DNA of 63,701 nucleotides, taken from the NCBI GenBank assembly GCA_016213625.1, contig JACQZZ010000041.1, positions 1 through 63,701 on the forward strand, read 5' to 3'. Positions 34,247 through 43,890 of this stretch are shown piece by piece. A program made the translations under genes and the position numbers. Source of the stretch: Actinomycetota bacterium (GTDB lineage: Bacteria; Actinomycetota; Acidimicrobiia; Acidimicrobiales; Ilumatobacteraceae). Position 1 is the stretch's first letter. Every line of letters starts with the position of its first letter. The notes beneath the pieces are model-generated. The model was not told the origin of the DNA. It searched no databases and worked only from the letters and a program-made list of their open reading frames with translations.

Positions 34247-34253
34247 CCGTCCC

Positions 34254-34259
34254 AGGCTA
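34254..34259 (-). promoter_or_regulatory. -10 box TAGCCT of iscS, overlapping the stop codon of the RDD gene
   Basis: TAGCCT on the minus strand ends 7 bases before the GTG start of iscS; its first three bases are the TAG stop of the upstream gene. It would give iscS its own leaderless transcript. Confidence 0.5.
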
Positions 34260-35021
34260 CGAGCGCCACACCGTGGGTTGGTACTGCGGGAAGGTGCGCC
34301 GCTGGTAGCGGGCGATGACGCACAACAGGTACGCCTCCGGATGGATGGCGGGCGTCCAGGGGAGGTGCACCCGCTCCGCCACTCGCTCGGCCAGATCCAC
34401 GGCCAACCTGTAGCGCGCCTCGGGTGTGAGCTCGCGGTTGCGCATCAGGAACGAACGCACCACGGTGTACTGCGCATCGGTGAGTGCCGTGGGATCGATG
34501 GACGCCGCGAACTGCTCGTAACCGGGCGGCACGGGGAACCACACGGCCGGTGGCAGGCGGGTGCGATCAGGGTCGCGGATCACGATGGTGCCGGCCATCA
34601 GGTCGCCCACTCGCTGGTGGCGCGCCGTGCCCAGCACCATCAGCGTGCCGGTCACTCCCAGCGGCGGCAGGAACCGATCGACCAGACCTCCCATCATCCG
34701 CAGCACCGCATGGCGCAGGCGGATGGGGGCTCCCTCCAGGGTGACGGCGCGGAGGCCGAAGACGCGCTTGCCCGGCGTGCGGCCGCGTAGCAGCGTCTCG
34801 AACACCACCGGGTACCCCATCAGGACGACGGCCACGGCGATGGCCATGGCGGTGTCGACGTCGCTGCCCGACGTCGCGCCGGCCGCCGCCAGCACGCCGC
34901 TGAGGAACACCAGCAACAGGATCTGGATGCCCAGGTCGACGGTGCCCGCCCACACACGTGACGCGACGCCGGCCGTCTCCAGCTCCAGCACGACCGCCTC
35001 GGGTGTGATGATGCCGTCCAT
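34257..35021 (-). CDS. RDD family membrane protein
   Basis: This 254-residue protein has an RDD domain with the marker Arg and Asp residues in GVASRVWAGTVDLGIQ, RGRTPGKRVFGLRAV and RHQRVGDLMAGT, and about three membrane helices. A soluble C-terminal tail of about 90 residues follows. It diverges from a SpoIIM-like gene across 24 bases. In Mycobacterium an RDD gene (Rv3695) also neighbours SpoIIM-like, DUF58 and MoxR genes. It may work in membrane or envelope stress, but its job is not known. Confidence 0.87.
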   Translation of the reverse strand: MDGIITPEAVVLELETAGVASRVWAGTVDLGIQILLLVFLSGVLAAAGATSGSDVDTAMAIAVAVVLMGYPVVFETLLRGRTPGKRVFGLRAVTLEGAPIRLRHAVLRMMGGLVDRFLPPLGVTGTLMVLGTARHQRVGDLMAGTIVIRDPDRTRLPPAVWFPVPPGYEQFAASIDPTALTDAQYTVVRSFLMRNRELTPEARYRLAVDLAERVAERVHLPWTPAIHPEAYLLCVIARYQRRTFPQYQPTVWRS

Positions 35022-35030
35022 CCGGATCAG

Positions 35031-35037
35031 TACCCTA
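35031..35037. promoter_or_regulatory. Bidirectional promoter TACCCTA between the RDD and SpoIIM-like genes
   Basis: The seven bases TACCCTA read TACCCT rightwards (9 bases before GTG 35046) and TAGGGT leftwards (10 bases before ATG 35021), so one element can serve both genes in a 24-bp gap. Confidence 0.5.
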
Positions 35038-35045
35038 GGCGGGCA

Positions 35046-36038
35046 GTGGACATCGATGCGTTCGTGGCCGCCCGTCAGGGCGGATGGTGGCGGTTGCAGG
35101 AACTCACCGAGAAGGCCCGTCGCATCACCCGCGTCGCGCCGGAGGAACTCGACGAAATGGTGCACCTGTACCAGCGGGCGGGTGCCGATCTGGCCACCGC
35201 GCGTGTGGAGTACGCCGCCGACTCGATGCTGGTGAGCCGCCTCACGCTGCTGGTCAGCGACGCGCACGGCGTGCTCTACGGCCAGCGCGACACCGAGGTG
35301 TCGCGCAACCTGCTCCAGTTCGCCACCGTCACCTTCCCCGCCGCCGTGTACGCGCTGCGTCGCCACATCGCCGTCGCCGCATTGCTCACCGTGCTGCCGT
35401 GGGCCGTGTTCCAGATCTGGCTGGCGGTGTCGCCCACCGCGTTCGACGTGGCCGCTCCCGACGCGACCGCCCAGGAGTACATCGACCAGGACTTCGAGGA
35501 CTACTACTCCAACCAGCCGTCGCAGAACTTCGCCACCCAGGTGTTCCTCAACAACGTGCGCGTGGGCTTCCTGGCCTTCGCCGCGGGTGCACTGTTGTGC
35601 GTGTTCGCCGTCGCGTTGCTGGTGTGGAACGGCGCCAACATCGGCGTGGCCGGAGGTCTGTTCACGCACGTCGGGCAGTGGGACAAGTTCTGGGGGTTGA
35701 TCCTGCCCCACGGCATGCTCGAGATCTCGGCCGTCATCGTCGCCGGCGCGGCCGGGCTGCGCATCGGGTGGTCGATCATCGACCCCGGCGATCGACCGCG
35801 CTTCCATGCGTTCGTCGACGAGGCGCGCCGCTCCGGCAGCGTGCTCGTCGGGCTGATCGCCGCGTTCATGCTCGCCGCCATCGTGGAAGGATTCGTCACG
35901 GGCAAGCCGTGGCCCACGTGGGTGCGCATCGGCATCGGAGTGTTCGTGTTCGTGCTGTTCTGGGGCTGGACCATCGCCTTCGCCTGGCGCGCCCGCGCCG
36001 AGGGCAACGAGGACTTCACCGCCGACGCCCCCCTCTGA
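35046..36038 (+). CDS. Stage II sporulation protein M-like (DUF95) membrane protein
   Basis: This 330-residue protein has a cytosolic N-terminus of about 100 residues and then about five membrane helices. NVRVGFLAFAAGALLCVFA and LPHGMLEISAVIVAGAAGLRIG are the DUF95/SpoIIM hallmarks. In Bacillus SpoIIM joins a peptidoglycan hydrolase complex; in non-sporulating actinobacteria the homologue sits with RDD, DUF58 and MoxR genes and its role is unknown. The GTG start lies 9 bases after TACCCT. Confidence 0.88.
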   Translation: MDIDAFVAARQGGWWRLQELTEKARRITRVAPEELDEMVHLYQRAGADLATARVEYAADSMLVSRLTLLVSDAHGVLYGQRDTEVSRNLLQFATVTFPAAVYALRRHIAVAALLTVLPWAVFQIWLAVSPTAFDVAAPDATAQEYIDQDFEDYYSNQPSQNFATQVFLNNVRVGFLAFAAGALLCVFAVALLVWNGANIGVAGGLFTHVGQWDKFWGLILPHGMLEISAVIVAGAAGLRIGWSIIDPGDRPRFHAFVDEARRSGSVLVGLIAAFMLAAIVEGFVTGKPWPTWVRIGIGVFVFVLFWGWTIAFAWRARAEGNEDFTADAPL

Positions 36039-36042
36039 GACC

Positions 36043-36085
36043 GCGATGAGAGATGACGTCGTCGGGTGACTTCACCTCTCATCGC
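36043..36085. terminator. Hairpin between the convergent SpoIIM-like and DUF58 genes
   Basis: GCGATGAGAG and CTCTCATCGC form a perfect 10-bp stem around 23 bases. It lies in the 53-base gap between the two stops and can act on both transcripts. Confidence 0.5.
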
Positions 36086-36091
36086 AGGGGG

Positions 36092-37420
36092 CTAGAGGCG
36101 GCCGCTGGCCTTCAACTCGAGGTAGGTGTCGACGAGCTCCACGGCCAGGCGTCCGGGGGCGGCGTCGACGACCACCGCGCCAGCTGCTCGGAGGCGAGCG
36201 ACGGATCGACCGCGCTGAGCCAGCACGTTCACCGCCGCAGCCTCGCGATATGCCTCACTGGGCCACTGGTGCGCCTGCCCCTCCGCCCAGTCACGCACGG
36301 CCGGGTCCTGCACCGCGGCGACCACCACCACGTGGCGGCGAGTGAGGATGGGCAGCGCGGGTAGCAGCGCCTGCTCCACCGCCGCCTCCACCAGATCCGT
36401 CAGGACGATGATGAGCGAGCGACGACGGAACCGGGCCACGGTGTGGCTGAAGGCCACCTGGTACGCGCTCTCGGACAGGTCGGGTTGCAGGAGGTACATC
36501 GCCTCCGCCGCTCGACCGAGCTGGCCCTTGCCGTTGGTGGGCACGAGCACGCTGCGCACCTGTCGGTCGAACGCCACCATGCCCACCCGATCACCCAGCC
36601 GCGTGGCCGTCTGCACCACACTCAGTACGGCATCCATCGCGTGTTCGACCCGCGGAACGCCACCCACCGTGCCGGCCATCACCCGACCGTTGTCGAGCAG
36701 GAGCACCACGTTCTGGTTCCGCTCGGCGCGGTACTGCTTCACGATCGGCCGGCCGAGTCGCACCGTGGCGGGCCAGTCGATGCGCCGGAACTCGTCATCG
36801 GGTCGGTAGTCGCGCAGTTGGTCGAACTCGCGACCACCGCCCGCCACACGAATGCTGCGCAGTCCCACCTCCAACACCCTCGGCATGCGGATGCGGCGTT
36901 GCACCTCGTCGCGGCTCGGGTAGCCGGGCATGACCCGAATGCCACCGGGCACCGAACGGGTGGACTGGCGGCTGACCAGACGCAGCGGGCCTTCCACCCG
37001 CACGGTGACGTCCTGCAGCGGGAAGCGTCCTCGACGTGTGGGCAACAGTCGAGTTCGCGAACGGGCACGGCTCCCCGGCCGCATGCGCACCGACACCGAC
37101 CGTCGTTCAGCGCCGAGGCTCGGCCACAGCGCATCGGTGACCGTGACCTTCGAGGTGCGGGTGCCGCGGTGATCGATGACCCACGTGAGCACGCCCTGCT
37201 CACCCAACGTCATCGCCTCCGGCGCCTCGCGGACCACGCCGATGCGTTTCGGCGACACGCACAGCCACGCATCGATCACGAAGACCACCAGCAACACGGC
37301 CTCCACCGCGACCAACGCCCACCAACTGCTGCCCGGCCACGCGAACAGGGCCAGGCCCGATGCGGCGACGAGCGCGGCGAACCACACGGTGGGCACCGGA
37401 TGGGCGGGGCGTCGTTGCAC
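36092..37420 (-). CDS. DUF58 domain protein (MoxR-associated)
   Basis: This 442-residue protein has two N-terminal membrane helices (about residues 10-50) and a DUF58 domain with GGGREFDQLRDYRPDDEFRRIDWPATVRLGRPIVKQY. The following part is von Willebrand A-like (VVLLLDNGRVMAG). Such proteins are clients or partners of MoxR AAA ATPases in assembly or metal insertion. It follows the MoxR gene by 25 bases. The GTG at 37420 is a reasonable start but lacks a clear ribosome site. Confidence 0.9.
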   Translation of the reverse strand: MQRRPAHPVPTVWFAALVAASGLALFAWPGSSWWALVAVEAVLLVVFVIDAWLCVSPKRIGVVREAPEAMTLGEQGVLTWVIDHRGTRTSKVTVTDALWPSLGAERRSVSVRMRPGSRARSRTRLLPTRRGRFPLQDVTVRVEGPLRLVSRQSTRSVPGGIRVMPGYPSRDEVQRRIRMPRVLEVGLRSIRVAGGGREFDQLRDYRPDDEFRRIDWPATVRLGRPIVKQYRAERNQNVVLLLDNGRVMAGTVGGVPRVEHAMDAVLSVVQTATRLGDRVGMVAFDRQVRSVLVPTNGKGQLGRAAEAMYLLQPDLSESAYQVAFSHTVARFRRRSLIIVLTDLVEAAVEQALLPALPILTRRHVVVVAAVQDPAVRDWAEGQAHQWPSEAYREAAAVNVLAQRGRSVARLRAAGAVVVDAAPGRLAVELVDTYLELKASGRL

Positions 37421-37445
37421 GGTGAGGTCGCGGAGGTTCGTCGGA

Positions 37446-38434
<989 letters not shown>

Positions 38435-38438
<4 letters not shown>

Positions 38439-39607
38439 CGTTCGGCTCCTTGGAGGACGAGATCCTTGATCTCATGGATTCGATTGCTGAGCGCGAGCAG
38501 GCTCGCGTGGTCGTGCACGTCGCGGGTGAGCACGTCGACGATGGTGCCCGGCGCGATGCCCGTGCGGTGCGCCACCGTGGCGTCCACCGACTCCACCGAG
38601 GTGGACGGGGGCAGCCGGAACTGAGCGCACAGGTCGCGCTGGAACTGCGACTGCAGGAGATGCGCAGCGCGACGAGAGTGACGTGCGCGTTGCATGAGCA
38701 TTCCGGTGGCCACCACCAGTTCGCTGCCGGCGATGGGTACCTGTTCGGGTTCGCGCACCGGTCGGCCGGGCCGCACACCTCGCGCCCACGCGACCACCAC
38801 GAACGCGATCCCGAGTTGGGCGAACGCCATCCACACGCCCGGGCGGATCAGGTCGAAGAGTGTCCGCTCCCCAGTACCGATGTCGGCGGTGGACTTCGGC
38901 GCCTCCGACCCGAGGACGATGCTCACCTTCGATCCCTCTCTGGGCGCCAGCAGCGCGGTGGCCAGCCCTGCGTTGTCGCCGTAGCGGAGGTACCGGTTGA
39001 CGAACAGCGAGTTGTCGCCCAACGCCACGATGGCCCCGGCGCCGTCGGCGCGCACCGCCACGAACGCGGTGTCACCGTCACCGAAGCAGGAGGTGTCGCC
39101 GCTCGTGCGCAGCAACACGCCATCGGGCACGAACAACCCACGAAGGTGTCGCAGCGCCTGCACGCCGCACTCCTCCGGGAGCACGTTGCTCTCGGCGAGT
39201 GCGCCGTCGCTGGCCAACCCGATGGTGCCCTCCACCGTCACGTCGGACACCTCCCCCACCAGCGGACTCTCGGGGTCGGCCATCACCACCACCCCGCCGG
39301 CGCGGACGAATGCACCGAGCTCCTCGCGCTGGACATCGCTCAGGCGATCCTGCAGGACGAGCACTCGTCGATCATCGCCGACCTCCGGTACCGAACGCAC
39401 CACGTCGACCTCGGCGCCGAACTTCTCCAGCAGCAGCACCAGCCCACGCGCACCGTCGTCGGCGCCGCTGCGCGGGTCGAATGGTTCGGTGTCGGGCGAC
39501 GCACGCACGATGAGCATCATCGCCACGGCGACGAGCACCACGAGCAACGCGGTGATCGCCACCTTCGCACCGCTGCCCGACTCGGTGGTGGCCGATCGGG
39601 CGCTCAT
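38435..39607 (-). CDS. DUF4350 domain protein
   Basis: This 390-residue protein has an N-terminal membrane helix (about 14-30), the DUF4350 opening RASPDTEPFDPRSGADDGARGLVLLLEKFG and a second helix (about 265-285, MAFAQLGIAFVVVAWARGV). The extracytoplasmic part resembles a GATase-like fold. A cytosolic tail follows. It overlaps both neighbours by four bases. It is a standard member of the MoxR/DUF58/DUF4129 operon; function unknown. Confidence 0.87.
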
Positions 39608-40293
39608 CGCCGGTCGCCGATCGCCGACGACAACACGTCGTGCTCGAGTGCCTGGAAGCGATCGTCGTCGGCTGCGGCCACCGGTACGTCGCCGTACCAG
39701 GCGTCGTCGAACAGATCGGCTGCGGCATCGAACGGGGGCGACGCGGCGGGTCGCACCTCGCGGAGCTGGGCCCGTTCCTCTCCGGTCGTCCTGCCGGGGA
39801 TCTCGTCGATGAGACCCTTCCTGGCCAGGTCGCCCACCAGCGCCCGGTAGCGGCAGCGCAGCGCATCGCGGAACCGGCCATCTCGACGATGGGCCTCGGC
39901 CTCGGCTCGCCAGTTGACCGGTTCGCGAGATCGATCGACGGCAACGGCAGACAGCTCGAGCTCGTCGAGGTCGTCGTCAGCGTCGTCGTGGCGGCGGCGC
40001 TTCCAACTGCCCGACGCCACGGCACGCACGATGACGATCAACAGCAGGACGAGACCGACGATCAGCAGCACCCACAGCAGCGCACCCAGCCACGACAGGT
40101 CGAACGACGAGCCGTCACCCGTCTTCGGCGGCGTGGTGGTGGCCGGCGTGCAGACCTTGTCGTTCGATGTGACGATGCGACACGCCTGATCGCGAACGTC
40201 CTGCGGGTCCTGGTCCACCGGCCCCAATCCGCCGGGCGGCGTGGGCGGCGGAGCGGCGGACCACAGCCGGGCCACCAGCAGTGCGGGCCTCAC
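39604..40293 (-). CDS. DUF4129 domain membrane protein
   Basis: This protein of about 229 residues begins at GTG 40293, which overlaps the upstream stop as GTGA. It has one clear internal helix (LGALLWVLLIVGLVLLLIVIV) and the cytosolic DUF4129 domain with GRFRDALRCRYRALVGDLARKGLI and TTGEERAQLREV. A short N-terminal hydrophobic segment may be a signal. The domain often accompanies MoxR and transglutaminase-like proteins. Start chosen by the overlap. Confidence 0.85.
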   Translation of the reverse strand: MRPALLVARLWSAAPPPTPPGGLGPVDQDPQDVRDQACRIVTSNDKVCTPATTTPPKTGDGSSFDLSWLGALLWVLLIVGLVLLLIVIVRAVASGSWKRRRHDDADDDLDELELSAVAVDRSREPVNWRAEAEAHRRDGRFRDALRCRYRALVGDLARKGLIDEIPGRTTGEERAQLREVRPAASPPFDAAADLFDDAWYGDVPVAAADDDRFQALEHDVLSSAIGDRR

Positions 40294-41246
40294 GCGCGCC
40301 TGCCGAACGCGCGGTCGGCCGCGAGCGACAGGTCGGCACCCTCCGAGGACACCCGCAGCTGCAGGTACAACTGCGCGGTTGCCAACGCCGACAGCGGGAT
40401 CACCACGAGCAGGGCGATCTGCGAGGTGATGCCCTCGATCAGATAGCCGTAGGAACCGAACGTGATGAGCCCGGTCTGCTCGAGCAGGACCGGCAACTCG
40501 GAGATGAAGACGAACAGCAGGCCGCCCATCATCCCGCACACCAGGACGTACACGAAGGAGGCACCGAAGCGGGTGCGTGCGAGCTGGAAACCACGACCGA
40601 TCGACGCCACGCCACGGTCTTCGGTCATCAGCACCGGCACCGTGAGCAGCACGCAGGCGGTGCACAGCGCGATGAACGGCACGGCGAAGGTGGACAGGCC
40701 GGCGGCCAGTTCCGGCTCGCTGACCACCAGGAGCGCGGCGAGCACCGCCCACCAGTGCGTGAGCACCCAGGTGAGCGTGAGCATCGGCAACCGACGCGCC
40801 ACGCAGAGCACCGAGTGTCCGAGTGTGGGTTCGCCACCCATCTGGTATGCCACCAGGACCTGCGCGCCGAAGGCCCCCACCAGGTGCGCCGTGTACGACT
40901 GCACCACGATGGCCACGAACACCGATGTGGATTCCACGCCCACGTAGCCACGCTCACCGAACATGCTGTCGAACCCGTCGAACTCCCGGAACGCCAGCGC
41001 CGACAGCAGCAGGTTCAGGGCCAGCATCGGCAGCATGAACACCGCCGAACCCAGCATGACCACGCGCGCTCGCCGCTGCAACACGTGGGCGCCGGTGTCG
41101 ATGGTCCCGAGCACGAGGTGATCGGACCGCCGCAGCCGGGGCTCCGTCGCCGCATGCCCGGAGGCCGACCCGGATGATGGTGCGGGCGCGGCGGGTGACG
41201 TGGGCGGGGTGTGCACCCCCGACTCGATCCCGGCCCACTGGCTCAC
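40290..41246 (-). CDS. Multi-pass membrane protein heading the MoxR operon
   Basis: This protein of about 318 residues has a Pro/Ala-rich cytosolic lead and about six hydrophobic segments, including VMLGSAVFMLPMLALNLLLSA and the region around TEDRGVASIGRGFQLARTRFG. The layout resembles the membrane domain found with glycerophosphoryl diester phosphodiesterases and related actinobacterial proteins; I do not assign a function. GTG at 41246 lies 7 bases after CAGAAT; ATG codons at 41255 and 41276 are alternatives. It heads the five-gene leftward operon through DUF58. Confidence 0.72.
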   Translation of the reverse strand: MSQWAGIESGVHTPPTSPAAPAPSSGSASGHAATEPRLRRSDHLVLGTIDTGAHVLQRRARVVMLGSAVFMLPMLALNLLLSALAFREFDGFDSMFGERGYVGVESTSVFVAIVVQSYTAHLVGAFGAQVLVAYQMGGEPTLGHSVLCVARRLPMLTLTWVLTHWWAVLAALLVVSEPELAAGLSTFAVPFIALCTACVLLTVPVLMTEDRGVASIGRGFQLARTRFGASFVYVLVCGMMGGLLFVFISELPVLLEQTGLITFGSYGYLIEGITSQIALLVVIPLSALATAQLYLQLRVSSEGADLSLAADRAFGRRA

Positions 41247-41253
41247 GAGCGTC

Positions 41254-41259
41254 ATTCTG
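41254..41259 (-). promoter_or_regulatory. -10-like box CAGAAT of the MoxR operon
   Basis: CAGAAT on the minus strand ends 7 bases before GTG 41246. Confidence 0.35.
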
Positions 41260-41274
41260 GTCGAAGATGGCGGC

Positions 41275-42015
41275 ATGCGCGGCTACCACGACCAGTCCTA
41301 CGGCGACGGCTTCGCCGATGTCTACGACGACTGGTACGCCGACATCAGCGACGTGGAGTCCACGACGACGGCGCTCGCCCGGCTCGCCGACGGCGGTCGC
41401 GTGCTGGAACTCGGCATCGGCACCGGTCGCCTGGCGCTGCCGCTGGCGAACACCGGCGTGGAGGTGCACGGCGTGGACAGCAGCCAGGCCATGCTCGACC
41501 GGCTCGCCGGGAAGGACGGAGCGGCGAGCGTGCGCGTCACCCTCGGCGACATGGTGGACGATCTGCCCGACGGACCGTTCTCGCTGGTGTTCGTGGCCTA
41601 CAACACGTTCTTCGGCCTGCTGTCCGAGGAGCGCCAGCAGCAGTGCTTCCGCCAGGTGGCAGCACGTCTGTCGCCGCACGGCTGCTTCGCCATCGAGGCG
41701 TTCGTGCCAGAGTTGGAGGGCGAGGCCACGTCGAGCGTCAGCGTGCGATCCATCCACGCCGATCGTGTGGTGCTCAACGTGAACACGGCCGATCCGGCGA
41801 ACCAGCGTGCCGAAGGTCACTACGTCGACATCACCGAATCGGGCGGTGTACGGCTGCGCCCGTGGAGCATCCGATGGGCCACCCCCGTGCAACTCGACGG
41901 CATGGCCCACCTCGCTCACCTGCACCTCGAGGCCCGGTGGGCCTCGTTCGACGGTGCACCCTTCGGCCCGGAGAGCACCCGGCACGTGAGCATCTACCGC
42001 GCGCAGCCCGTGTGA
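41275..42015 (+). CDS. Class I SAM-dependent methyltransferase
   Basis: This 246-residue protein has the SAM motif I LELGIGTGRLALPLA, an acidic motif II GVDSSQAML and DGPFSLVFVAYNTFF. The start region YGDGFADVYDDWYAD is common to small-molecule methyltransferases. The substrate is unknown. It diverges from the MoxR operon and is followed 58 bases later by galT, which has its own -10 box. Confidence 0.85.
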   Translation: MRGYHDQSYGDGFADVYDDWYADISDVESTTTALARLADGGRVLELGIGTGRLALPLANTGVEVHGVDSSQAMLDRLAGKDGAASVRVTLGDMVDDLPDGPFSLVFVAYNTFFGLLSEERQQQCFRQVAARLSPHGCFAIEAFVPELEGEATSSVSVRSIHADRVVLNVNTADPANQRAEGHYVDITESGGVRLRPWSIRWATPVQLDGMAHLAHLHLEARWASFDGAPFGPESTRHVSIYRAQPV

Positions 42016-42058
42016 GCATTTTCCGACGCCCGTCCGCCCCTCGAACACCGATTGGTCC

Positions 42059-42064
42059 TAGGCT
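42059..42064 (+). promoter_or_regulatory. -10 box TAGGCT of galT
   Basis: TAGGCT ends 9 bases before the GTG start at 42074. Confidence 0.45.
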
Positions 42065-42073
42065 GGACGTGCT

Positions 42074-43057
42074 GTGAGTCAACTCCGTCTGAATCCACTT
42101 ACGGGCAGGTGGGTCACCATCGTCGCCGACCGGGCCAAGCGTCCGTCCGACTTCGCGCCTCGTTCGGCGCAGGTGGAAGCCGAGCCCGACCGTCCGTGCC
42201 CGTTCTGCCCCGGCCACGAGGAAGCCACGCTTCCCGCGCTGGAGACGCTCGACGCCGGTGGTCACTGGCGCATGCGCCTCATCCCCAACCTCTACCCGGC
42301 GTTCGACGGCGACGAGCCGTTCGCCGTGCACCACCTGGGTCCGGTGCACGTCGAGGCCGAGGCCAGCGGCATCCACGAAGTGTTCGTCTACACGCCGAAC
42401 CACGACAGTGGCGCCCACGACCTGACCGACGACGACGCCACGCAGATGATGCTGATGCTCAGCCGTCGCCTGCAGGAGCACGCGGCCAGCGCCAACGTGC
42501 GCTACACGCAGGCCATCATCAACCACGGCCGCGAGGCCGGCGCATCGCTCGCCCACCCGCACGGCCAGCTGCTCGGTCTGCCCTTCGTGCCGGGCGAGAT
42601 CCTCGAGGAGCAGCGTGCGTTCTCCCGTTTCGAGGGCGGCTGCATCCTGTGCGCCACCATCGAGGCCGAGCTGGTCGACGGCAAACGCGTGTTGTTCTCC
42701 AACGACGACGTCGTCTGTGTCAGCCCCTTCTGGGCCGGTTCGCCCTACGAGCTGCTCATCATTCCCCGCAGTCACGACCTGCACCTCACCGACAGCTCCG
42801 ACGAGACGCTGCAGGCGATGGGCGTGGCCGTGCGCGACAGCATCATCGCCCTCCGTGAGATCCATGGCGACGTGGCGTACAACCTCGTGTTCCACACGGC
42901 CCCCCACCACTACACCGGGGCGTACCACTGGCACGTGCACCTGTTCCCGAAGCTGGTCACCACCGCCGGCTTCGAGCGCGGCACGGGCGTCATGATCAAC
43001 ATCGTGCCGCCCGAACTCGCCGCCGAACAGCTGCGCAAGGTCGCCGTCGAAGCCTGA
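42074..43057 (+). CDS. galT: Galactose-1-phosphate uridylyltransferase
   Basis: This 327-residue HIT-superfamily protein begins LRLNPLTGRWVTIVADRAKRP and has zinc-binding CPFCPGHE and the catalytic AHPHGQLLG. A second HIT-like segment YHWHVHLFPK lies near the C-terminus. It exchanges UMP between UDP-glucose and galactose-1-phosphate in the Leloir pathway. No galK or galE is in the window, so an alternative hexose-1-phosphate uridylyl- or adenylyltransferase role is possible. An SRPBCC gene follows after 13 bases. Confidence 0.9.
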   Translation: MSQLRLNPLTGRWVTIVADRAKRPSDFAPRSAQVEAEPDRPCPFCPGHEEATLPALETLDAGGHWRMRLIPNLYPAFDGDEPFAVHHLGPVHVEAEASGIHEVFVYTPNHDSGAHDLTDDDATQMMLMLSRRLQEHAASANVRYTQAIINHGREAGASLAHPHGQLLGLPFVPGEILEEQRAFSRFEGGCILCATIEAELVDGKRVLFSNDDVVCVSPFWAGSPYELLIIPRSHDLHLTDSSDETLQAMGVAVRDSIIALREIHGDVAYNLVFHTAPHHYTGAYHWHVHLFPKLVTTAGFERGTGVMINIVPPELAAEQLRKVAVEA

Positions 43058-43070
43058 CCGCGTCCTCATC

Positions 43071-43514
43071 ATGGGCATCGTCGTCAGCATCGAGATCGAC
43101 GCCACGCCCGCGCGTGTGTGGGAGGTCGTCGAACCGGTCGAGCGCCACATCGACTGGATGCACGATGCCGTGGCCATTCGCTTCACCAGCGAACAGACGC
43201 GCGGCACCGGCACCGAGTTCCTGTGCGACACCAAGGTCGGCCCGATCAAGCTGGTCGACCGCATGGAGATCACCGAGTGGGTGCCCGGCGAGGTGATGGG
43301 CGTGCGCCACACCGGCCTCGTCACGGGCGTCGGTCGGTTCACCCTCGAACCCATCGATCTCGGGCGTCGCACTCGGTTCACCTGGGCCGAAGACCTCACG
43401 TTCCCCTGGTGGATGGGCGGCCCCGTGGGCGCGTGGGTCGGCGGCAAGGTCGCCCTCGGCCCCATCTGGCGGCGAAACCTGAAGAATCTGCGTCGGCTCG
43501 TCGAATCGACCTGA
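43071..43514 (+). CDS. SRPBCC (START-like) family protein
   Basis: This 147-residue protein starts VVSIEIDATPARVWEVV, typical of polyketide-cyclase/SRPBCC ligand-binding proteins, with ITEWVPGEVMGVRHTG and FTWAEDLTFPWWMGGPVG further on. The fold holds a hydrophobic cavity; ligand unknown. It probably shares a transcript with galT, 13 bases upstream. Confidence 0.82.
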   Translation: MGIVVSIEIDATPARVWEVVEPVERHIDWMHDAVAIRFTSEQTRGTGTEFLCDTKVGPIKLVDRMEITEWVPGEVMGVRHTGLVTGVGRFTLEPIDLGRRTRFTWAEDLTFPWWMGGPVGAWVGGKVALGPIWRRNLKNLRRLVEST

Positions 43515-43555
43515 TGCAATTGCGTTCAGTCGATGCGCGTGTTTGACTCGCCGGC

Positions 43556-43870
43556 ATGAGCGACACCCCCGAAGGCGAGATCCAGACCACCGTCGAGACC
43601 GAGTACGTCGATGTCGACGGTGACGGCACGGTCGATGCGGTCCGTGAGACCACCACCCACCTGGTCGATGTGGATGGCGACGGCACGGTCGACATCGTGC
43701 AGCAGACCGTCACCACCGTCTACGACCTCACCGGCGACGGCGAGGCCGACCTCATCGAGTCCACCACCGTCACCGCGGTCGACGTCGATGGCGACGGCGA
43801 GTTCACCGAGGACGAGATCGAGGTCGAGCACGTCACCCTGGTGAGCGAGGAAGTGATCGAGGAGGGCTGA
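43556..43870 (+). CDS. Small acidic protein with four EF-hand-like 19-residue repeats
   Basis: This 104-residue protein contains DVDGDGTVD at residues 19 and 38, DLTGDGEAD at 57 and DVDGDGEFT at 76. The spacing is exactly 19 residues each time. Each unit joins a Thr/Val-rich strand (TTTHLV, TVTTVY, TVTAV) to a DXDGDG loop, the calcium loop of dockerins and EF-hands. There is no signal peptide and no long helix, so the units are not classical EF-hand helices. Calcium binding is likely; partners are unknown. Its stop lies in a hairpin with that of the convergent azlD. Confidence 0.8.
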   Translation: MSDTPEGEIQTTVETEYVDVDGDGTVDAVRETTTHLVDVDGDGTVDIVQQTVTTVYDLTGDGEADLIESTTVTAVDVDGDGEFTEDEIEVEHVTLVSEEVIEEG

Positions 43871-43890
43871 CCCTCGGTCGGCGGTCAGCC
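43863..43890. terminator. Stop-codon hairpin between the repeat protein gene and azlD
   Basis: GGGCTGACC and GGTCAGCCC form a 9-bp perfect stem around ten bases; the TGA stops of both convergent genes are in the arms. Confidence 0.55.

Noticed and set aside
43556..43870. Reading the repeat protein as a frame artefact
   Set aside because: The exact 19-residue period, calcium-loop consensus and a stop-codon hairpin with the next gene support a real gene.
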